NCBI GenBank assembly: GCA_023399355.1
Contig: JAEWQC010000062.1
Location: 1-17,829 of the forward strand
Source of the DNA: Bacillota bacterium
GTDB taxonomy: Bacteria; Bacillota; Clostridia; Acetivibrionales; DTU013
Reading direction: 5' to 3'
DNA: 17,829 nucleotides
Shown here: positions 6,301-12,319 of the stretch, piece by piece
How positions within the stretch are numbered: the first letter of the stretch is position 1
Layout of the letters: every line of letters starts with the position of its first letter
Program-made: the position numbers and the translations under genes
Notes under the pieces: generated by a model
The model's input: the letters and a program-made list of their open reading frames with translations, nothing else
What the model was told of the DNA's origin: nothing
The model's database searches: none

Positions 6301-6975
6301 ATGAATAACGGAACAACGGAAAGGGTAGTAGGCCATTTTAACAGAGTGGCTTTGCTGCCTGATAAGTGGGATCACAACCAACAGTATCAGAAGTATATGC
6401 TCAAGCAAATAGGCGGTAGAAAGTCAAACGGACTGGATATTGGCTGTGGAACAGGTGAGTTTTGTAAAAGCCTCCTGAGCAAATGTGAACATGTCATAGG
6501 AATAGATGTTGCGCCTAAAATGATTGAAGAAGCTTTAAAAAGAAATCCTGACAACAGGATCGACTATTTTGTATCAGATGTGGATAAATTTCTCGAAGGC
6601 AGGGAAGATAGTCTTGAGGTAATTGTCAGTATAGCTGCCTTTCATCATTTGGACTATGAGGTGATCCTGACCAAGTGCATGAAAGCTTTAAAAAAGGGAG
6701 GCATACTTATCATACAGGATCTCTATTCGGAAAAAACGCTTGTATTCAAGCTGTTGTCCTTGCTGGGGATGCTAATTAATCCTTTTTTTATGCTTGCGAA
6801 GAATGGTAAATTGCATATAACCCGGGAAGAAAATAAAATCTGGGGTAATCACAGAGAAGACGACCATTACAACAGCATTGCCGAAATCAAAGAAATGTCC
6901 GGAGTTGCTTTGGAAAAATGCAAAATCAGAAGACATCTCTTCTGGAGATACACTCTGGTTTATCGTAAACTGTAA
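6301..6975 (+). CDS. Class I SAM-dependent methyltransferase
   Basis: A 224-residue soluble enzyme that transfers a methyl group from S-adenosylmethionine. Motif I, LDIGCGTGEF, is at about residues 44-53. The acidic end of the second strand is in VIGIDVAPKMIEEA (about 66-79), and a motif II-like VIVSIAAFHHL is at about 107-117, then KALKKGGILIIQD (about 128-140). This is the UbiE/Methyltransf_11-like arrangement. The start at 6301 is taken because the G-rich binding site sits just before it; upstream in-frame ATGs at 6256 and 6280 overlap the preceding gene and lack one. It follows the cyclase gene by 20 bp, which suggests linked hydrolysis and methylation of a small molecule. The acceptor cannot be read from sequence. 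A hydrophobic stretch at about 145-165 (LVFKLLSLLGMLINPFFML) may contact membranes or a lipid-like substrate. Confidence 0.9.
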   Translation: MNNGTTERVVGHFNRVALLPDKWDHNQQYQKYMLKQIGGRKSNGLDIGCGTGEFCKSLLSKCEHVIGIDVAPKMIEEALKRNPDNRIDYFVSDVDKFLEGREDSLEVIVSIAAFHHLDYEVILTKCMKALKKGGILIIQDLYSEKTLVFKLLSLLGMLINPFFMLAKNGKLHITREENKIWGNHREDDHYNSIAEIKEMSGVALEKCKIRRHLFWRYTLVYRKL

Positions 6976-7053
6976 TGGAATATGCAGGCTGAGATGTTGT
7001 TTAAGTAAGTAGTCCCTGCTATTGTACCCCGAGGTCTTTCGACTGTCAAATAA

Positions 7054-7095
7054 GGCTGACCATACCAGGACTCAGCCAACGCATAAGTCCTGGTA
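7054..7095 (+). other. Hairpin or pseudoknot between convergent genes
   Basis: TACCAGGACT (7063-7072) and AGTCCTGGTA (7086-7095) form a perfect 10-bp stem. GGCTGA (7054-7059) can also pair with TCAGCC (7072-7077), so that the first arm lies in its loop, giving an H-type pseudoknot topology. No T-tract follows on either strand, so it is not a standard terminator for the methyltransferase or yjdF. Confidence 0.4.
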
Positions 7096-7114
7096 CAGGG
7101 AGAGATGAACAGAA

Positions 7115-7531
7115 CTACTGTCCTTTATGCTTTTTCTTCTTCTTTTCCTGCCTTAACTCAAATTGCCTTTCTTTCTCTTCTTCCTTTTTTTCTTTAGTTC
7201 CTATTCTTCTTTTTTCCTTATTTGCTTCATACTGCAGCTTCAAAGCATTTTGTGCCTTGGTTCCGATTCCCCTGTTTTCAGTTGCATTCCTGATTTCCCG
7301 CTGCAGCCTTTTGGGATTCATCTTCTTCTCGTCAAGTCTGTCAGCAATAAACGTATTATCGAACTGCAAGCGGTTAAAGCGCTTCAATAAAAAGTCATAC
7401 ACCTCGTAGTCCTTTGGTTCTGAACCAAATACAACCTTTGTAATTTCAAAGGATTCTTCATGGACTCTCTCAAATACCCCAACCCAGAATGTCCCATCAA
7501 AAAATACAGTTAGCTTAATACTAGCCTTCAT
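7115..7531 (-). CDS. yjdF: YjdF family protein
   Basis: A 138-residue soluble protein of the YjdF family (DUF2992). The N-terminal part (KLTVFFDGTFWVGVFER, about residues 6-22) and the middle (FDNTFIADRLDEKKMNPKRLQREIRNA) match the family pattern as recalled. The last 40 residues are an extremely Lys/Glu-rich tail that is probably helical or disordered. AGGAGG is 9 nt before the ATG. The biochemical function is unknown; family members are commonly preceded by the yjdF RNA motif, reported to sense azaaromatic compounds, which implies a role in handling such toxic heterocycles. A matching structured leader precedes this gene. It runs convergent to the methyltransferase and has its own promoter. 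Confidence 0.88.
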   Translation of the reverse strand: MKASIKLTVFFDGTFWVGVFERVHEESFEITKVVFGSEPKDYEVYDFLLKRFNRLQFDNTFIADRLDEKKMNPKRLQREIRNATENRGIGTKAQNALKLQYEANKEKRRIGTKEKKEEEKERQFELRQEKKKKKHKGQ

Positions 7532-7544
7532 TTTGGTACGCCTC

Positions 7545-7653
7545 CTGATAAAAAATTCATATCAGAGAATGGACAACCCAGGAGGGCAGGTTACTGCTAT
7601 CTGTAAAATACAGATGGGTTCGGACTACCAACCGAAACTGTGTTTTTATCTCT
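7545..7653 (-). promoter_or_regulatory. Candidate yjdF (azaaromatic) riboswitch
   Basis: The roughly 110-nt leader of yjdF on the minus strand is highly structured. A hairpin TTCGG/CCGAA (7636-7619) encloses GGTAGT. An ATCTGTA/TACAGAT stem with a 3-nt loop (7615-7599) is bracketed by AACCC (7620-7616) and GGGTT (7579-7575). A CTGATA/TATCAG hairpin ends directly on the AGGAGG ribosome binding site. The yjdF RNA class is established upstream of this gene family. The assignment rests on gene context and overall architecture, not on a covariance-model search. The last hairpin next to the ribosome binding site suggests control of translation. Confidence 0.72.
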
Positions 7654-7659
7654 GCTAAT

Positions 7660-7689
7660 ATATTACTACAAATGCAGAATACTGCGCAA
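7660..7689 (-). promoter_or_regulatory. yjdF promoter
   Basis: On the minus strand TTGCGC (7689-7684), an 18-bp spacer and TAATAT (7665-7660) form a fair vegetative promoter. It would start transcription near 7653, just before the structured leader. Confidence 0.55.
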
Positions 7690-7758
7690 ATTCTCTTACA
7701 TCCTGCATCTGTTGCAGCTTTGTGAAAGGATGAGAAACAATAATTTTTTTATATGGGG

Positions 7759-7787
7759 TTGACATGGAATGTAAAGCGTACTATACT
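7759..7787 (+). promoter_or_regulatory. Promoter of the XRE/membrane-protein operon
   Basis: TTGACA (7759-7764), a 17-bp spacer and TATACT (7782-7787) make a near-consensus vegetative promoter. The first of three operator-like repeats overlaps the -10 hexamer. Confidence 0.85.
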
Positions 7788-7832
7788 AAAAATGTAAAGC
7801 ATGCTATACTAAATATGTGAAGTTTACTATAC
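7771..7832. repeat. Three 16-bp operator-like repeats, 23-bp spacing
   Basis: GTAAAGCGTACTATAC (7771-7786), GTAAAGCATGCTATAC (7794-7809) and GTGAAGTTTACTATAC (7817-7832) recur at exactly 23-bp intervals. Each is an imperfect dyad GTAaAG-N4-CTaTAC. The array runs from inside the -10 element to about 20 bp before the XRE start codon. This suits cooperative binding of the small regulator encoded immediately downstream. Confidence 0.8.
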
Positions 7833-7853
7833 CTTAAGGAAAGGAGAGTAAAA

Positions 7854-8063
7854 TTGCAAACTAAATTGCCGGAATTGAGAAAAGCGGGAAAAGTTACTCA
7901 GAATGAGCTGGCTGATGCAGTAAACGTTACAAGACAAACGATTATCTCTATAGAAAATGGAAGGTATCATGCCTCTCTTTTATTAGCACATAAAATAGCA
8001 CAATTTTTTAAAGTATCTATTGAAGACGTTTTCATTTTTAATGAGGAGGATGAAAATATATGA
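7854..8063 (+). CDS. Small XRE-family (Cro/C1-type) regulator
   Basis: A 69-residue protein that is almost entirely one helix-turn-helix domain: ELRKAGKVTQNELADAVNVTRQTIISIENGRYHASLLLAHKIAQFF (about residues 6-51), with the conserved Q-x3-A...V-x-R-Q-T-I-x-x-I-E-N-G-R pattern. The C-terminal VSIEDVFIF matches the short YozG-like regulators of Bacillota. It starts with TTG at 7854, supported by AGGAG 7 nt upstream; no in-frame ATG exists near the domain start. Its stop overlaps the start of the next gene (ATGA), which implies translational coupling. Such regulators usually sit next to small membrane proteins, as here, and probably repress their own operon through the upstream repeats. It has no ligand or dimerisation domain, so any signal may come through the membrane partner. 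Confidence 0.9.
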   Translation: MQTKLPELRKAGKVTQNELADAVNVTRQTIISIENGRYHASLLLAHKIAQFFKVSIEDVFIFNEEDENI

Positions 8064-8539
8064 TGGGGTTTTTTTGTGTCAGCAAGGCAAAGAGCAATGA
8101 AGAGTATAAAAAAGTTATTAAAGCCAGAATGAATTTAATGGTATTGATTTTTGTGATAGGTTTAATCACATTAATTGTATCGCTATTGGCTGAAAAAATA
8201 TGGAAGGTTGAAATCAGCGAGCATATGATTGGCTTATATTGCGGTGTTGGAACAGGTCTTTTAGTCGCATCCGTTATTTTGTGGATCAAGAATTGGATGA
8301 TTTTAAGAAATGAGACGAGATTAAAAGAAAGCAGACTTTGCAATACAGATGAAAGACTAATGGAAATTAGTAATAAAGCCTTCCGGATGGCTACGATTTT
8401 CCTGGTGGCTGCCTTATATGCCTGCGGTATCATCGGAGGCCTGTTTTATCCGATTTTGGTGAAAGTGCTTATGATATTGATTTGTGTATTTTTAGCAGCT
8501 TATATGGTTACCTACAAAATATATGAGAAAAAGATGTGA
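8060..8539 (+). CDS. DUF2178-like four-helix membrane protein
   Basis: A 159-residue integral membrane protein with hydrophobic segments at about residues 27-45, 57-75, 110-128 and 133-151. Between helices two and three is a cytoplasm-facing TDERLMEISNKAFRMA stretch, which matches the DERxxxIxxKA hallmark of DUF2178-type proteins paired with small XRE regulators. The start overlaps the regulator's stop by 4 bp; a second ATG follows immediately and may be used instead. The pairing suggests that it senses or modulates membrane state and influences the regulator, but the mechanism is not established. The family assignment is from motif memory. Confidence 0.75.
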   Translation: MMGFFCVSKAKSNEEYKKVIKARMNLMVLIFVIGLITLIVSLLAEKIWKVEISEHMIGLYCGVGTGLLVASVILWIKNWMILRNETRLKESRLCNTDERLMEISNKAFRMATIFLVAALYACGIIGGLFYPILVKVLMILICVFLAAYMVTYKIYEKKM

Positions 8540-8545
8540 TTTGCA

Positions 8546-8737
8546 ATGAGGAAAATTAATGTAATATCCCTACTTTCTATAATCGTATTATTGTCCTGCG
8601 CATGCATGTTTGTAAATTCATTTATTTTTCCGCTTTATGATTGGATCATCAGAATGGCAGGAGTTATTATGATGATATCAATGGCAGGAATCGTTTACAA
8701 TACGGTTAGAATGAGATATGGCAAGGGAAATACATGA
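8546..8737 (+). CDS. Small two-helix membrane protein
   Basis: A 63-residue hydrophobic protein with two predicted membrane helices (about residues 6-28 and 33-52) and a short basic C-terminus (VRMRYGKGNT). It lies 6 bp after the preceding gene on the same strand. No clear Shine-Dalgarno is visible (GTGATTTGCA before ATG), so translation may depend on coupling to the upstream gene. Not recognised as a named family. It belongs to the same operon by spacing. Confidence 0.6.
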   Translation: MRKINVISLLSIIVLLSCACMFVNSFIFPLYDWIIRMAGVIMMISMAGIVYNTVRMRYGKGNT

Positions 8738-8787
8738 TTTGCAGAGATGAACGGAAGAGCGAAGAATCAATTCCAGGAGGGGATTAT

Positions 8788-9021
8788 TTGAAAAATATAA
8801 ATTATAAAACGAACAGAGGATTGTTTATTGGAGTTTTACTGTCAGCGATCTTTTTTGGAGCAGAAGGATCGGGTTTGGTATTGCCGGATGTGATAAAGGG
8901 TTTTATCCTTGGTCTGGCCCTACTTGGATATGGGTATGGCTTCTATGGAATGAAGCATGATATCAGCAAGCTTAGTAAATGGAAAAAGGCTTTGCTGCAT
9001 AGAAACGTGAGCAAGCTATGA
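8788..9021 (+). CDS. Small membrane protein
   Basis: A 77-residue protein starting at TTG 8788, chosen because AGGAGG lies 7 nt upstream; an in-frame ATG at 8734 overlaps the previous gene and would add 18 unlikely polar residues. Two hydrophobic helices (about residues 11-27 and 33-55, GLALLGYGYGFYG) are followed by a basic tail, KLSKWKKALLHRN. It is the last gene of the XRE operon. No family was recognised. Together with the two preceding genes it makes a cassette of one regulator and three small membrane proteins. Confidence 0.65.
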   Translation: MKNINYKTNRGLFIGVLLSAIFFGAEGSGLVLPDVIKGFILGLALLGYGYGFYGMKHDISKLSKWKKALLHRNVSKL

Positions 9022-9096
9022 GATTGTAGAGGTGTCCGGACAGGAATTCCGGTTTGGCATACGGCAAATCGCATCAGGTATATCGGGGATAGGGGT

Positions 9097-9124
9097 GCTG
9101 CAAATTCGATAAGGGATTTGCAGC
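9097..9124 (+). terminator. Probable terminator of the XRE operon
   Basis: GCTGCAAAT (9097-9105) and ATTTGCAGC (9116-9124) form a perfect 9-bp stem with a 10-nt loop, about 75 bp after the last small gene. TTTGCATCTT follows, a weak T-tract. Confidence 0.5.
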
Positions 9125-9220
9125 TTTGCATCTTAACAGGCAGGTGTTTTGTATGGAGATATAACCAATATTGGTCAAGTTCCAGGACTTCCACTTCTAT
9201 AAGCGGGAGCTCCGCATCGG

Positions 9221-9253
9221 GGGTTCAGTTGGAACAGGCCTCCATCTGAACCC
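9221..9253 (+). other. Strong hairpin in the lacI upstream region
   Basis: GGGTTCAG/CTGAACCC forms 8 bp. After a T-T mismatch it continues as TGGA/TCCA around a 7-nt loop. There is no T-tract. It lies about 90 bp before the lacI -35 in a 438-bp intergenic region whose other contents are the 9-bp hairpin at 9097, a 14-bp direct repeat at 9297/9321 and the lacI promoter. No open frame with a plausible start site was seen there. Confidence 0.4.
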
Positions 9254-9296
9254 TTGATGCTCAGCAGGATGAAAAAGCTTGATTTTCACCTGGGCA

Positions 9297-9334
9297 AAAC
9301 AAGTACACTGAGATCAGACGAAACAAGTTCACTG
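9297..9334 (+). repeat. 14-bp direct repeat upstream of lacI promoter
   Basis: AAACAAGTACACTG (9297-9310) recurs as AAACAAGTTCACTG (9321-9334), 13 of 14 identical, 24 bp apart. The second copy ends 11 bp before the -35 hexamer, where an activator could bind. No protein is assigned. Confidence 0.45.
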
Positions 9335-9345
9335 TGGATATGGCA

Positions 9346-9374
9346 TTGACATTTCTTATCAGGAGTGCTATATT
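9346..9374 (+). promoter_or_regulatory. lacI promoter
   Basis: TTGACA (9346-9351), a 17-bp spacer and TATATT (9369-9374) make a strong vegetative promoter. The predicted start near 9381 is at the left edge of the palindromic operator. Confidence 0.82.
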
Positions 9375-9382
9375 TAAAATTA

Positions 9383-9398
9383 ATTTATACGTATAAAT
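9383..9398. promoter_or_regulatory. LacI-family operator O1
   Basis: ATTTATACGTATAAAT is a perfect 16-bp palindrome with the central CG typical of LacI/GalR operators. It sits at the start site of the lacI-like gene. A second copy (15 of 16) precedes the ABC transporter genes. Confidence 0.82.
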
Positions 9399-9459
9399 GA
9401 ATGGCGCTTTTATAATTTAATTATGCAGGAAAATGCCGTTCAAAATACAGGTGCGGGAT

Positions 9460-10467
9460 ATGAATGAAAAGAAGAGCATTTCAAGCAGAGATGTGGCTCG
9501 TGAAGCAGGTGTGTCCCAGGCTACGGTCTCCTATATACTCAATGATGTTAAGAATATACGGATCAAGCCCGAAACGAGGGCTGCCGTTCTGGAAGCCGTT
9601 AAAAAGCTGAATTATCACCCGGATGAGATCGCCAGGGGGATGAAGCTCAAAAAGCCCATGTCTATCGGGGTCGTCACCGACCGGAACATCACAAACTTTT
9701 ATTTTATGAAGACCCTGGAGGGCATCAGGGACGGGACGCAAAAGAATGATTATTCCGTCACACTGCTGTTCAATAAACCGGAAGAAATCGCAGAAGCCGA
9801 TTACATAAGGTATTACAATTCCAACAGGCTCGGCGGGATTATCTTTGCTTTTGCTTCGTTAAGCGGCGAGATGGTGGAATATCTGACAACAAACGGCATT
9901 CCTTTTGTAAGAGTCGATCCGGTGCAATCCTCCGGTGGTATGTGTCAGGTATGTACGGATCACCTAAGCCATATCCCCGCCGTCATCAGACATTTCAAAG
10001 AAAAAGGGATGAGAAGGATAGGATATGTCGGTCCTGCACCGTCAAACGCCGAAGATGGAAGACTTGAAGCTTTCAGAGATGCGATGGGTGGCTGCAGGCT
10101 TTTCATTGACGAAGACCTTATCGCAACAAGTTCCTTTAATGATGAAGAGATATCAATGGCTGTACATAGGCTTATTTCATCAGATAAACGTCCGGATGCG
10201 CTGCTTGCGGGGTCACCGCGCTTTGGCCTGATCTCCCTGAGATGTGCATTAAGCCTGAAGCTCAAAGTACCCGGACAGTTGAAAATCGTTACACTTGGTT
10301 CTTCCAACTTCTTTAACATTGTATATCCTTCCATGTCTGCCGTAGAGCTGCCGTTGTATGATATGGGCTTTCGCTCGGCTGAGATGCTGGCTGAAAGAAT
10401 GAAAGGGAATGAATTGCCAAAGTCCATAGTGTTGCCGTCAGAACTGGTTATCAGGGATTCCAGCTGA
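9460..10467 (+). CDS. LacI/GalR-family transcriptional regulator
   Basis: A 335-residue repressor. The N-terminal LacI helix-turn-helix covers about residues 7-55 (SSRDVAREAGVSQATVSYILND, then the hinge helix NYHPDEIARGMK). A periplasmic-binding-protein-like ligand domain follows from about 65 (SIGVVTDRNITNFYF...) to the end, with the usual KGMRRIGYVG strand and final PSELVIRDSS. ATG 9460 is chosen because AGGTG lies 6 nt before it and it gives the usual short lead into the helix-turn-helix; ATG 9433, nine codons earlier, is possible. Identical-type palindromes before this gene and before the ABC exporter indicate autoregulation and control of the exporter. LacI proteins usually sense sugars or nucleosides, but no sugar gene is nearby, so the effector is unknown. 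Confidence 0.93.
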   Translation: MNEKKSISSRDVAREAGVSQATVSYILNDVKNIRIKPETRAAVLEAVKKLNYHPDEIARGMKLKKPMSIGVVTDRNITNFYFMKTLEGIRDGTQKNDYSVTLLFNKPEEIAEADYIRYYNSNRLGGIIFAFASLSGEMVEYLTTNGIPFVRVDPVQSSGGMCQVCTDHLSHIPAVIRHFKEKGMRRIGYVGPAPSNAEDGRLEAFRDAMGGCRLFIDEDLIATSSFNDEEISMAVHRLISSDKRPDALLAGSPRFGLISLRCALSLKLKVPGQLKIVTLGSSNFFNIVYPSMSAVELPLYDMGFRSAEMLAERMKGNELPKSIVLPSELVIRDSS

Positions 10468-10536
10468 TTCTGGCAGAAATTCTGTGGAAGGTTGTTTACT
10501 GCATCTTTATAATCAATTAGTGAAAAATTACAACAT

Positions 10537-10552
10537 ATTTATACGTATAAGT
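10537..10552. promoter_or_regulatory. LacI-family operator O2 before ABC genes
   Basis: ATTTATACGTATAAGT matches O1 at 15 of 16 positions and ends 12 bp before the first ABC start codon, just ahead of the GAGGG binding site. A TATAAT at 10508-10513 may be the -10 of a separate exporter promoter, but no good -35 is seen. Read-through from lacI is also possible, with O2 then acting as a roadblock. Confidence 0.78.
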
Positions 10553-10564
10553 GAGGGACATCCG

Positions 10565-12319
10565 ATGAAGGCCAGACAGATCCTGATTAATTTTATGAAA
10601 AACCATGCAATAAGTTATATCGCCGGTTTACTGATCCTTTTCGGCACAACTTTTTTAGCCATGCTTATTCCCAAACTGCTTGGCCTGATTACGGATGGCT
10701 TGAACAGAAAGGATACAGCGCAGAGCAGAATTATTCAAAATGTATTATTGATGATGGCGATTGTAATTTCCGTATTCATTCTCAAATTCCTGTGGAGATA
10801 TTTTCTGATAGGGAATTGCCGGTCAATTGAGTGCTATCTCCGGGATCATCTGTTTAAGCATATGCAGACACTGCCCCTCAGCTTTTACAGCAACAGCAGG
10901 ACGGGGGACCTTGTAGCCTATGCGATAAATGATGTGCAGGCGGTAAGAATGACCTTCGGGTTCGGTTCTATTCAAATTCTGGATGGATCTACACTGGCTA
11001 TCGTTTCCATCCTGTTCATGGTACGGACCATCAACCCGGTGCTCACGGTTATGGCGCTTGCGCCTGTGCCTGTTGCCGTGTTCATTATGGTCAATGTAGG
11101 CAGACTGATAAGAGGCAGGTTCAGGAAAGTTCAGGAAGCCTTCGCATCCATCTCGGAAAAGGTTCAGGAAAACATATCAGGCATTAGAGTAATCAAAGCT
11201 TTCTCACAGGAAAAGGAGGAAGTTGACAACTTTCTTAAATTCAGTCAGCGCAGAGTGGATACACAGATGAGCCTGACCAGGATTTCGGCGATGCTGGGCC
11301 CTTGCGCTCAGATCTGCTTCGGTTTAAGTTTCCTGCTGTTCATTGTTTACGGCAGCAAACTTGTTATCGAAGGTACGATTACCCTCAGAGATTATGTTGC
11401 ATTCAATACCTACATGCTTGCCATCATGGGGCCTGTCACAAATATCAGCCGTATCATTGATGTATGGCAAAGAGGACTTGCCTCCTACAAACGGCTGGCG
11501 ACCATTTTTGACAGTCCTCCGGCATCAGGACTCACATCGGAGGAAAGCAGCGTATGTGATATCAAAGGCAGGCTTGAAATAAAGAATCTGAGTTTCGCCT
11601 ATCCCGGAGCGAAAAGGAGAGCTCTGAAAAATATCAATCTTACGCTTGAACAGGGCAAAACCCTTGGTATTATCGGAAAAACGGGAAGCGGTAAATCTAC
11701 AATGATCAATCTTTTGCTCAGGCTTTACGATATTGACGATGGGCAGATTTTCATCGATGGCACGGATATCAACGACATCCCTGTTGATATTCTCAGGGAA
11801 TGCATCGGCTATGTTCCACAGGATAATTTCCTTTTTTCCACCACCATCAGACAAAATATAGAGTTTTTCAAAAGGATCTATACAGAGGATGAAGTGGAGG
11901 AGGCCGCCAGACTGTCCGGGGTATACGACAACATTGTCTCTTTCCCGGAGGGCTTTGATACTGTGATCGGTGAACGTGGTACGACTCTTTCCGGCGGGCA
12001 GAAGCAGAGGATATCCATAGCGAGGGCAATCATCAAGAACCCTTCGATACTGATTCTTGATGACAGTTTGTCTGCTGTGGACACCAAGACCGAGGAGGAG
12101 ATTCTGGGCAACATTAAAAAGCTGCTTGATGACCGCACCGGCATTGTCATATCTCACCGGATATCGACAATCATGCATGCGGATGAGATCTTGTTCATGA
12201 ACGGCGGGAGAATTGTGGAGAGAGGGACGCATGAGCAGCTGATGGGGTTGAAGGGACTCTACTATGAGCTGTACAATGCCCAGAATGCCCCTGTTTCCGG
12301 GGAGGTGGCGGCCGTATGA
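10565..12319 (+). CDS. ABC exporter half-transporter, degenerate-site subunit (BmrC-like)
   Basis: A 584-residue fusion of a six-helix export domain (about residues 15-310) and an ATPase domain (about 335-575). The Walker A GKTGSGKS is at 371-378, the signature LSGGQ at 475-479, Walker B ILILD ends at 499, and the H-loop histidine is at 531. The residue after Walker B is Asp500 instead of the catalytic Glu, the hallmark of the non-consensus subunit in heterodimeric exporters such as BmrC, LmrC and TM287. ATG 10565 is used because GAGGG precedes it and upstream in-frame codons would run through the operator. It overlaps the partner gene by 4 bp (ATGA). Product: inner half of a multidrug-type exporter in the cytoplasmic membrane. 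The substrate is unknown. Confidence 0.93.
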   Translation: MKARQILINFMKNHAISYIAGLLILFGTTFLAMLIPKLLGLITDGLNRKDTAQSRIIQNVLLMMAIVISVFILKFLWRYFLIGNCRSIECYLRDHLFKHMQTLPLSFYSNSRTGDLVAYAINDVQAVRMTFGFGSIQILDGSTLAIVSILFMVRTINPVLTVMALAPVPVAVFIMVNVGRLIRGRFRKVQEAFASISEKVQENISGIRVIKAFSQEKEEVDNFLKFSQRRVDTQMSLTRISAMLGPCAQICFGLSFLLFIVYGSKLVIEGTITLRDYVAFNTYMLAIMGPVTNISRIIDVWQRGLASYKRLATIFDSPPASGLTSEESSVCDIKGRLEIKNLSFAYPGAKRRALKNINLTLEQGKTLGIIGKTGSGKSTMINLLLRLYDIDDGQIFIDGTDINDIPVDILRECIGYVPQDNFLFSTTIRQNIEFFKRIYTEDEVEEAARLSGVYDNIVSFPEGFDTVIGERGTTLSGGQKQRISIARAIIKNPSILILDDSLSAVDTKTEEEILGNIKKLLDDRTGIVISHRISTIMHADEILFMNGGRIVERGTHEQLMGLKGLYYELYNAQNAPVSGEVAAV

